DNA of 5,748 bases from DUAL01 sp964478325 (GTDB taxonomy: Bacteria; Bacteroidota; Bacteroidia; Flavobacteriales; BACL11). The stretch lies in the NCBI GenBank assembly GCA_964478325.1, contig CAYZIA010000092.1, positions 1-5,748 on the forward strand. Direction: 5' to 3'. Shown here one piece after another: positions 1 to 5,049 of this stretch (within the stretch, counting starts at the first letter, position 1; each line of letters begins with the position of its first letter). The notes beneath the pieces are model-generated. The model had not been told where the DNA came from. It did not search any database and saw only the letters and a list, made by a program, of their open reading frames with translations. The translations under genes were made by a program, and so were the position numbers.

Positions 1-257
1 GAATCATATCTACATGCTCCTGGTGCAAAATGAATAACTGACCACTTTTTTTTCTTTAATTCTGTGATGAAGTCATCATCGTTTGTAACTGAAACCATTT
101 CAGGATTCCCCAACACCGAAGTTAATAACTCAATTGCACGTCTACCCATTTCTGGGTCACAGCCTCTTATAAGAATACTCTTCTTCGAATTATCACTTAT
201 TTGCGTAACATCAATACCGTCACTTATAAGTCTCATTAATCTATCTCTTGTATCCAT
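1..257 (-). CDS. Unrecognised protein, N-terminal part (runs off the window)
   Basis: This is an open minus-strand frame of 85 codons from an ATG at 257 to the left edge with no stop, so the protein is incomplete at its C-terminus. An in-frame TAG lies a few codons upstream of the ATG, so no earlier start is available. The visible part begins MDTRDRLMRL, has a segment RGCDPEMGRRAIELL (about residues 31-45), and ends in KKWSVIHFAPGACRYD. The last part looks like a helix followed by a hydrophobic beta strand and a small-residue turn, as in alpha/beta folds, but I do not recognise the family. There is no signal peptide or membrane segment. It lies 47 nt downstream of another unrecognised gene on the same strand and could be co-transcribed with it. 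It looks like a real gene because the frame stays open with normal amino-acid composition, while the opposite-strand frame over 64-276 reads as low-complexity Ser/Leu/Ile. Function is unknown. Confidence 0.6.
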   Translation of the reverse strand, partial: MDTRDRLMRLISDGIDVTQISDNSKKSILIRGCDPEMGRRAIELLTSVLGNPEMVSVTNDDDFITELKKKKWSVIHFAPGACRYD

Positions 258-304
258 CGGTTTACTTTTAATCTAGACCACAACCATGTTTTTTAGGTTG
301 ACCC

Positions 305-547
305 CTATTGAGTTGGTTTAGTTACTTTGTAGTTAGTCTCTTGTCCACCATTGGGACGATGATACTTTATTTTCTTAATATTCTCCAATTCAGCATGTTT
401 AATACAATACGTATTAACTGACGCGTTATTTTTTAAATAAAAAATTTCTTTAAAATTTTCTTTTTCATACTTATGGAGCTTGAGTTTTGTATCAATGATA
501 TTTCCCCCAGTGAAGAATAATGATATACTAAAAAGGATTTCTTTCAT
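305..547 (-). CDS. Small hypothetical protein (80 aa)
   Basis: An ATG at 547 opens an 80-residue frame ending in TAG at 305-307. The N-terminus (MKEILFSISLFFTGG) has a short hydrophobic run of about ten residues that could be a weak export signal, but it has only one lysine before it and no clear cleavage site. The rest is polar and lysine-rich (KYEKENFKEIFYLKNN, then HAELENIKKIKYHRPNGGQ), with a single cysteine, and gives a basic protein overall. I do not recognise any family. It lies 70 nt downstream of the S41 protease gene and 47 nt upstream of the next minus-strand gene. No convincing promoter or Shine-Dalgarno sequence is visible. It may be a real small gene or a chance or decayed frame; length alone does not settle this in AT-rich DNA. 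Confidence 0.42.
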   Translation of the reverse strand: MKEILFSISLFFTGGNIIDTKLKLHKYEKENFKEIFYLKNNASVNTYCIKHAELENIKKIKYHRPNGGQETNYKVTKPTQ

Positions 548-608
548 AACTAAATAATTGTTTTTAACATTAAAGTAAGTAATATAAGTAGTAGTTTTTC
601 ATATTTAT

Positions 609-632
609 ATAAAGAATTTAAAATTCCTTTAT
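609..632 (-). repeat. Imperfect inverted repeat across the protease stop codon
   Basis: ATAAAGAATTT at 609-619 is the reverse complement of 621-632 apart from one bulged C. The two arms are separated by a single base, so a folded RNA would have to open some central pairs. It straddles the stop codon of the S41 protease (618-620). It is almost entirely A/T and has no downstream T-tract on the minus strand, so it is at best a weak terminator or a 3'-end structure. Confidence 0.3.
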
Positions 633-2165
633 TGCGATCTCTACAAATTTATCCTCTTCCAATAGAATGCCATAAAAAAAATCATTTCCCCAAAGGTTTC
701 TTCCTATATTAGCTTTTAATTGTTTATTAAGGTAGTTTTTTTCATTTATATTCAAATCAAATTCAAAATCAGATTGTTTATTACTTACAAAACTAACAAA
801 TTCTGTATAAATATCTCTTCTCAAAAGTTGCTCCTTTGTAAAATTATCTCTGTGTTTATCAGCATAATCAAAGCAAAAATCAAAAATCCAGTTTTTGCTA
901 AAAAACACACTCAGTTTTTTACTACTTAAGCTGGTATCGATCGGTACAAAAAAGTCAGGCGTTATACCGCCACCACCATAAACTTTATTTCCTTTTGGCG
1001 TGATAAAAAAAAGCGAATCGCTTTTTTTTGTGTTATTCTTTTCTCCTCTTTGATACACTTCCAAAAAGTAATCTTCTGATTTCCCATTTTCGTAGGGTTT
1101 TTGTATGCTTCTTCCAGTTGGGGTATAATATCTTTGAGTAGTAAGCCGTATCACTGAGCCATCATAAAGAGTAATTTGCTCTTGTACCAACCCCTTCCCA
1201 AAAGTTCTTCTGCCTATTATAGTCCCCCTATCATTATCTTGTAGGGCTCCAGCTACAATTTCAGAGGCAGAAGCAGAACCTTCATCAACCAGGACAACCA
1301 CATTTGTTTGGGTTAATAGTCCGCTTTTATCTGCATGAAATTCTTTTCTTTCTCTATTTCTTCCCTCTGTAAAAACAATCATCTGCCCTCCCTCTAAAAA
1401 CTGATTACTTATATTGATTGCAGCACCTAAATACCCCCCAGGATTTCCCCTTAGATCCAAAATAAGTTTTTGCATTCCACTATTTAAAAGTGCCTTTGCT
1501 GATTCTATAAATTCACTTGTTGTAGTGCCTGAAAATCTATTGAGTTTAATGTAGCCAATATTGTTAGTTAACATCAGTTTAGCATCTAAGCTTAAAAGTG
1601 GAATTTCCCCTCTTATAATGCTATAATCAATAAGGCTATTTTCGTTTTTCCTTTTAATTTTTATGCGAACTATTGTGCTAATTTCCCCTCTAAGCCGATC
1701 AATCACACCTTGGTTTTCAATTCCAATCCCAGCTACATTTTCATCTTCAACTTCTACAATTCTATCTCCTGATTTTATGCCAAGTCGCTCTGATGGCCCT
1801 CCAGAAATTGGGGAAACTACTACTATGCTATCATTTTGGATATTGAATTCCACACCAATTCCGCTAAAACTTCCTTCCATTTCCTCATTTATCGCTTTTA
1901 TTCTTTTAGTATTTATGTAGGTGTTGTGTGGATCTAGCTCCTTCAAAATAGAATTTATTGCATTTTCCTCTATTCTATTTTGGCTTATTGTATCCACATA
2001 GTCTTCCTGAATAAGTCGTAAAATAGTATTGATTTTTGAATTTTGGTGAATTTGGAAATTACTAACTCCATTTTCTATATTTTTAAGAAAGTTACCAATT
2101 AAAACCCCAGCAATTAACACTAAGGAATAAGCAATTGGTTGATATTGCTTCTTAAGTTTAGACAT
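618..2165 (-). CDS. C-terminal-processing peptidase, S41 family, membrane anchored
   Basis: This is a serine protease of the CtpA/Prc type (MEROPS S41A), which cleaves proteins near their C-termini in the cell envelope. The 515-residue protein starts with a short basic segment and one hydrophobic helix (about 10-27) that should anchor it in the inner membrane with the rest in the periplasm. A PDZ domain follows (about 95-185), with SGIGVEF and GPSERLGIKSGDRIVEVED. The S41 catalytic core follows (about 190-355): LDLRGNPGGYLGAA at 236-249, the nucleophile motif EGSASASE with Ser299, and TFGKG with the general base Lys324. The 25-residue Ser-Lys spacing matches the family. After GGGITPD (398-404) comes a C-terminal extension of about 110 residues, common in Bacteroidota members. 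The ATG at 2165 lies 2 nt after the deaminase stop codon, so the two are very likely translated from one mRNA. The substrate cannot be inferred. A terminator-like inverted repeat lies inside the gene at 1005-1029. Confidence 0.95.
   Translation of the reverse strand: MSKLKKQYQPIAYSLVLIAGVLIGNFLKNIENGVSNFQIHQNSKINTILRLIQEDYVDTISQNRIEENAINSILKELDPHNTYINTKRIKAINEEMEGSFSGIGVEFNIQNDSIVVVSPISGGPSERLGIKSGDRIVEVEDENVAGIGIENQGVIDRLRGEISTIVRIKIKRKNENSLIDYSIIRGEIPLLSLDAKLMLTNNIGYIKLNRFSGTTTSEFIESAKALLNSGMQKLILDLRGNPGGYLGAAINISNQFLEGGQMIVFTEGRNRERKEFHADKSGLLTQTNVVVLVDEGSASASEIVAGALQDNDRGTIIGRRTFGKGLVQEQITLYDGSVIRLTTQRYYTPTGRSIQKPYENGKSEDYFLEVYQRGEKNNTKKSDSLFFITPKGNKVYGGGGITPDFFVPIDTSLSSKKLSVFFSKNWIFDFCFDYADKHRDNFTKEQLLRRDIYTEFVSFVSNKQSDFEFDLNINEKNYLNKQLKANIGRNLWGNDFFYGILLEEDKFVEIAIKEF
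1005..1029. repeat. Perfect terminator-like inverted repeat inside the S41 gene
   Basis: Eight A, then GCGA, a central A, then TCGC and eight T form a perfect 25-bp inverted repeat with 12-bp arms. As RNA on either strand it would give a hairpin with a GCG/CGC core, a 3-nt loop and a lower stem of A-U pairs, with a run of eight U. That resembles an intrinsic terminator, although the GC core is very short. In the protease frame it encodes from the last base of Thr379 to Phe387 (KKSDSLFF), in the linker between the catalytic core and the C-terminal extension. Confidence 0.75.
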
Positions 2166-2167
2166 TA

Positions 2168-2584
2168 TTAAAAATCTAATTTTACAAGTTCCACTCCCGC
2201 AGCTTGTAGAAATTCTAAGCCGGAGTTATCTTTATACTTACTTAAATACACTAATCGTTTTATACCTGCTTGATATACTAATTTACTACATTCCTTACAT
2301 GGAGATACAGTTAAATAAAGAGTCCCTCCACTACAATCATGATTTGAGCCAGCAATCTTAAGTATAGCATTAGCCTCTGCATGCAATACATACCAATAAG
2401 TATTGCCTTCTTCATTCTCACAACAATTATCAAAACCAGATGGTGTACCGTTGTAGCCATCTGAAATAATCATTCTGTTTTTTACAATAAGCGCTCCAAC
2501 CTGTTTGCGTTTACAATAGGAAAGTTTTGCCCACTCCAAAGCCATTTTCATATAGGCAGTATCATATCTTTTTTGTTTTTCCAT
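2168..2584 (-). CDS. Deoxycytidylate (dCMP) deaminase, zinc dependent
   Basis: The protein deaminates dCMP to dUMP, the precursor for thymidylate synthase, in the cytosol. It has the zinc-dependent cytidine/deoxycytidylate deaminase signature: HAEANA, with zinc ligand His68 and catalytic Glu70, then SPCKEC with zinc ligands Cys96 and Cys99. The N-terminal KRKQVGALIVK and GYNGTPSGFDNCCE segments are typical of ComEB-like dCMP deaminases. The length of 138 residues fits the bacterial family. I chose the ATG at 2584 (MEKQKRYDTAY). An in-frame TTG at 2596 would add four residues, but it is a weaker start codon. No Shine-Dalgarno sequence precedes either. The stop codon is 2 nt from the protease start. 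The start codon lies only 18 nt after the tRNA-Leu terminator, and no convincing promoter fits in between, so expression may depend on read-through. A related cytidine-type substrate is possible, but dCMP is most likely. Confidence 0.92.
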   Translation of the reverse strand: MEKQKRYDTAYMKMALEWAKLSYCKRKQVGALIVKNRMIISDGYNGTPSGFDNCCENEEGNTYWYVLHAEANAILKIAGSNHDCSGGTLYLTVSPCKECSKLVYQAGIKRLVYLSKYKDNSGLEFLQAAGVELVKLDF

Positions 2585-2602
2585 AGGGTGTTGCAAGATA
2601 CT

Positions 2603-2628
2603 AAAAAGTCCTCAAAATTGAGGACTTT
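2603..2628 (-). terminator. Intrinsic terminator of tRNA-Leu
   Basis: On the minus strand, AAAGTCCTCA and TGAGGACTTT form a perfect 10-bp stem (arms at 2619-2628 and 2605-2614) around a 4-nt loop, ending in five T residues. It begins 1 nt after the tRNA 3' end, so its first job is to end the tRNA transcript. The symmetric A-tract means it could also work on plus-strand transcripts. The deaminase start codon follows 18 nt later. Confidence 0.85.
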
Positions 2629-2629
2629 G

Positions 2630-2713
2630 TGCCCAGAGCCGGGCTCGAACCGGCACGGGTTTAATCCCACTGGTGTTTGAGACCAGCGCGTCTACCAATT
2701 CCGCCATCTGGGC
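2630..2713 (-). tRNA. tRNA-Leu (anticodon CAA)
   Basis: The 84-nt minus-strand sequence folds as a complete class II tRNA. The acceptor stem is GCCCAGA/TCTGGGC with discriminator A at 2630. The D arm contains the GGTAGA type sequence. The anticodon stem CTGGT/ACCAG carries loop CTCAAAC, giving anticodon CAA at 2679-2677, which reads UUG. There is a long variable arm (GGG/CCC stem) as expected for leucine, and a T arm GCCGG/CCGGC with loop TTCGAGC. The 3' CCA is not encoded and must be added by the nucleotidyltransferase. A promoter-like element lies just upstream (2724-2755) and a strong terminator directly downstream. Confidence 0.97.
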
Positions 2714-2723
2714 AAATAGTTGG

Positions 2724-2755
2724 CGAAAATAATTAAACTCTTTCTTATTAGACAA
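2724..2755 (-). promoter_or_regulatory. Probable promoter of tRNA-Leu
   Basis: On the minus strand, TTG at 2755-2753 is followed after 21 nt by TATTTTCG at 2731-2724. This matches the Bacteroidota sigma-A promoter (-33 TTG, -7 TAnnTTTG) with one mismatch in the -7 box. The transcript would start a few nucleotides before the mature tRNA 5' end at 2713. This is a sequence match only. Confidence 0.5.
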
Positions 2756-2780
2756 TCATTTATCTTTTATTTAATAAAAA

Positions 2781-2812
2781 TTAGTTAAAACCTAGTAATC
2801 TTCATATATTTG
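2781..2812 (+). promoter_or_regulatory. Bacteroidota-type promoter of the prs operon
   Basis: TATATTTG at 2805-2812 is an exact match to the Bacteroidota -7 element TAnnTTTG. The -33 element is weak; the best candidate is TTAG at 2781-2784, with a spacing near 20 nt. Transcription would start around 2816-2819, leaving an untranslated leader of about 20 nt before the prs ATG at 2838. An AAAGAG at 2825-2830 is a possible weak ribosome binding site. Confidence 0.65.
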
Positions 2813-2837
2813 CAGCCCTTTTTTAAAGAGTAGAAAA

Positions 2838-3773
2838 ATGGATAAAAGAGTTAAATTTTTTTCAGGAAAAGCGTCTGAAACATTGGCAAAAGAAATTGCA
2901 ATTTCTTATGGTGCTGATTTATCTAGTAGCGACCTTAGTCAGTTTGCAGATGGAGAATTTGAACCATCTTTTAATGAAACAGTAAGAGGTTCAGATGTTT
3001 TTTTAATTCAATCAACCATACCACCATCTGATAATTTGATGGAGCTTTTGCTTATGATTGATGCAGCAAAAAGAGCTTCTGCTAAAAATATTATTGCAGT
3101 AATTCCATATTTTGGCTTTGCAAGACAAGATAAAAAAGGAAAGCCAAGAGTGCCGATAGGAGCAAAATTGGTAGCCAATTTACTCACGGCTGCAGGCGTG
3201 AATAGAATAATGACTATGGATTTGCATGCTGCTCAAATTCAAGGATTTTTTGAAGTTCCAGTCGATCATTTGTTTGCTTCCGAACTTTTTCATCAAGATA
3301 TTGCAACCTTAAATTTATCAGATTTGATGGTAGCATCTCCCGATATGGGAGGATCTAAAAGGGCAAAGTTTTATGCTAATCTTTTAAAAACGGGTCTGGT
3401 GGTATGCTATAAGGACAGAAAAGAAGCTAATAAAGTTGGAGGGATGATGCTAATTGGAGATGTTGCAGGAAAAAATGTGGTAATTATTGACGACATGGTA
3501 GATACTGCAGGGACACTTACTAAAGCAGCTGACTTGATGATTGAAAAAGGAGCAATAAGCGTAAGAGCATATTGCACACATGGAGTACTTTCAGATCGTG
3601 CTTACGAAAAATTAGATAATTCAAAAATTAAGGAATTAGTAATTACAAATACTATTCCAAAAAATCATAGAAGTAAAAAAGTAAGGGAAGTTTCCGTTGC
3701 TTCATTTTTTGCACAAACTATAAAATCGGTTGTAAGCAATAAGTCGATTAGTGAAAAATGGAAAGAAAAATAA
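2838..3773 (+). CDS. prs: Ribose-phosphate pyrophosphokinase (PRPP synthetase)
   Basis: This cytosolic enzyme makes 5-phosphoribosyl 1-diphosphate from ribose 5-phosphate and ATP, feeding purine, pyrimidine, NAD, histidine and tryptophan synthesis. The 311 residues match the usual bacterial length. Visible motifs in order are FADGEF (36-41); PYFGFARQDKK (90-100) with the ATP-contacting Arg96-Gln97; MDLHAAQIQGFF (127-138) with His130; the flexible catalytic loop region YKDRKEANKV (191-200), where Lys192 and Arg194 correspond to the catalytic Lys and Arg; and the PRPP/ribose-phosphate loop IDDMVDTAGT (217-226). The ATG follows a clear promoter. It is the first gene of an operon, with rplY 26 nt downstream and no visible promoter or terminator in that gap. 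All key residues are present, so a functional class I enzyme is expected. Confidence 0.97.
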   Translation: MDKRVKFFSGKASETLAKEIAISYGADLSSSDLSQFADGEFEPSFNETVRGSDVFLIQSTIPPSDNLMELLLMIDAAKRASAKNIIAVIPYFGFARQDKKGKPRVPIGAKLVANLLTAAGVNRIMTMDLHAAQIQGFFEVPVDHLFASELFHQDIATLNLSDLMVASPDMGGSKRAKFYANLLKTGLVVCYKDRKEANKVGGMMLIGDVAGKNVVIIDDMVDTAGTLTKAADLMIEKGAISVRAYCTHGVLSDRAYEKLDNSKIKELVITNTIPKNHRSKKVREVSVASFFAQTIKSVVSNKSISEKWKEK

Positions 3774-3799
3774 ACTATAAATCAAAAACAAACTAAAAA

Positions 3800-4483
3800 A
3801 TGAAAACACTAGCAATTAGTGCGAAATTAAGAAATGAAACTGGGAAAACAGATTCAAAAGCACTAAGAAATCAGGGTAATGTACCATGCGTACTTTACGG
3901 GGGAGAAAAGCAGGTGTGTTTCTATGCTCATGAAAATGATTTTAGAAATCTTGTGTATACTCCAGATGTATTTATTATAGAATTTGATATTGAAGGGGAA
4001 AAGTGTCGCGCGGTAATACAAGATTTGCAATTTCATCCGGTTACTGAAAAGTTACTCCATTTGGATTTTCTCCAAATTTTTGATGATAAAGAAGTTACTG
4101 TTACTATTCCGGTTCGTCTAAAAGGGAATGCTGTTGGAATCAGAGATGGAGGAATTCTTTCTTTCAGAAGAAGAAAAATCATTACTAGAGCAATTCCAAG
4201 TAATCTTCCAGACTATATCGAAATTAACATTGAAGATGTAGAAATCGGACAATCGATTTTTATAAAAGATTTAAGAGATGAAAGATACACTTTCTTAGCT
4301 CCTGATAATGCTGTTGTAGTTGGGGTAAGAGTAGCAAGAGAGCTTATAATTGAAGAAGAAGAAATTGAAGGTGAAGAAGGTGAAGTGGCTGAAGGTGAAG
4401 AAGTGGTGGCTGAAGGCGGAGCAGAAGCAACTCCAGCTGAAACAACTGAAGGGACTGCAGAGGAGAAACCTGCAGCTGAGTAA
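3800..4483 (+). CDS. rplY: 50S ribosomal protein L25 (Ctc/TL5 family)
   Basis: L25 binds 5S rRNA in the large ribosomal subunit. This is the long, two-domain form of 227 residues. The N-terminal L25 domain (about 4-92) includes LRNETGKTDSKALRNQG, VPCVLYGG and the FHPVTEKLLHLDF stretch. The C-terminal TL5-type beta domain (about 97-182) includes PVRLKGNAVGIRDGGIL and NLPDYIEINIEDVEIGQS. From about 184 to the end there is a low-complexity acidic tail of Glu, Gly and Ala, probably disordered, encoded by a partly repetitive sequence. The gene sits between prs and pth, as ctc does in Bacillus subtilis, where it is a general stress protein. Only 2 nt separate its stop codon from the pth ATG, suggesting coupled translation. 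No regulatory site specific to this gene is visible. Confidence 0.95.
   Translation: MKTLAISAKLRNETGKTDSKALRNQGNVPCVLYGGEKQVCFYAHENDFRNLVYTPDVFIIEFDIEGEKCRAVIQDLQFHPVTEKLLHLDFLQIFDDKEVTVTIPVRLKGNAVGIRDGGILSFRRRKIITRAIPSNLPDYIEINIEDVEIGQSIFIKDLRDERYTFLAPDNAVVVGVRVARELIIEEEEIEGEEGEVAEGEEVVAEGGAEATPAETTEGTAEEKPAAE
4367..4403 (+). repeat. Short in-frame direct repeat in the L25 acidic tail
   Basis: The 13-mer GAAGGTGAAGAAG occurs at 4367-4379 and again at 4391-4403, exactly 24 nt (eight codons) apart. A degenerate third unit follows near 4411. It lies in the Glu/Gly/Ala-rich tail and probably reflects local slippage or duplication, which would let tail length vary between strains. Confidence 0.7.
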
Positions 4484-4485
4484 TT

Positions 4486-5049
4486 ATGAAATACTTAATC
4501 GTAGGATTAGGTAATCCTGGTGATGAGTACAAAGATACTCGTCACAATGTAGGATTTAAAATATTGGATGCGCTTAAAGAGGCATTCAATGTTTCTTTTA
4601 CAACGGAAAGATACGCAAGTATTGCTTCTGTAAAACACAAGGGGAGAACATTAAACCTTATCAAGCCAACTACTTTTATGAATTTGAGTGGTAAAGCCGT
4701 AAATTATTGGCTGCAAAAATACCAAGTAGATATTAAAAATCTTTTAATAGTTACAGATGATATTTCTCTTGATTTTGGCACTTTGCGTTTGCGTGAAAAA
4801 GGGAGTGACGGAGGACATAATGGAATGAAAAATGTTGAGGATGTTTTGGGACACAATCAATATGCACGACTCAGATTTGGAATTGGTAATGATTTTGCGA
4901 AAGGTAGACAAGCCGATTATGTTTTGGATAATTGGAGTATTCAGGAAAATAACAATTTGGGTGAAAGAATTGAGCAATGTATAAAAATTATTCAGGCATT
5001 TAGTACCATTGGGATTACCAAAACAATGTCCGATTTTAACGGGAAATAA
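4486..5049 (+). CDS. pth: Peptidyl-tRNA hydrolase
   Basis: This cytosolic esterase releases the peptide from peptidyl-tRNA that has dropped off the ribosome, so the tRNA can be reused; it is normally essential. The 187 residues match the bacterial Pth family length. Signature elements are all present: VGLGNPG with Asn10, TRHNVG with catalytic His20, FMNLSG with Asn66, TDDISLDFG with Asp92, and GGHNGMK with Asn112. These correspond to Escherichia coli Asn10, His20, Asn68, Asp93 and Asn114. The ATG lies 2 nt after the rplY stop codon. It is the last gene of the prs operon, and its TAA at 5047-5049 directly abuts the stop codon of the convergent glycyl-tRNA synthetase gene, so there is no room for a separate terminator between the two. 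Confidence 0.97.
   Translation: MKYLIVGLGNPGDEYKDTRHNVGFKILDALKEAFNVSFTTERYASIASVKHKGRTLNLIKPTTFMNLSGKAVNYWLQKYQVDIKNLLIVTDDISLDFGTLRLREKGSDGGHNGMKNVEDVLGHNQYARLRFGIGNDFAKGRQADYVLDNWSIQENNNLGERIEQCIKIIQAFSTIGITKTMSDFNGK

Noticed and set aside
64..276. Plus-strand open frame of 70 codons
   Set aside because: It lies opposite the better-formed minus-strand frame at 1-257 and reads as Ser/Leu/Ile-rich low complexity, as expected for an antisense shadow.
281..300. Possible hairpin CAACC/GGTTG between the two unknown genes
   Set aside because: The stem is only 5 bp with a 10-nt loop and has no T-tract on the minus strand, so it does not support a terminator call.
720..929. Plus-strand open frame inside the S41 protease gene
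   Set aside because: It is wholly antisense to a confidently identified gene and is dominated by Ile, Lys and Phe. The same applies to the plus-strand frame at 1663-1920.
2585..2596. TTG start extending the deaminase by four residues
   Set aside because: The ATG at 2584 is a stronger start codon and gives the usual N-terminus of the family. The extension would also move the start even closer to the terminator hairpin.
4344..4532. Minus-strand open frame rich in Leu and Gln
   Set aside because: It is the reverse complement of the repetitive GAA/GAG-rich tail of L25, which gives Leu/Gln/Pro by default.
4744..4977. Minus-strand open frame inside pth
   Set aside because: It is antisense to a fully conserved pth gene and has no recognisable domain.
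2838..5049. prs-rplY-pth block as a possibly novel gene cluster
   Set aside because: All three are standard housekeeping genes, and the order is known from other bacteria such as Bacillus subtilis.
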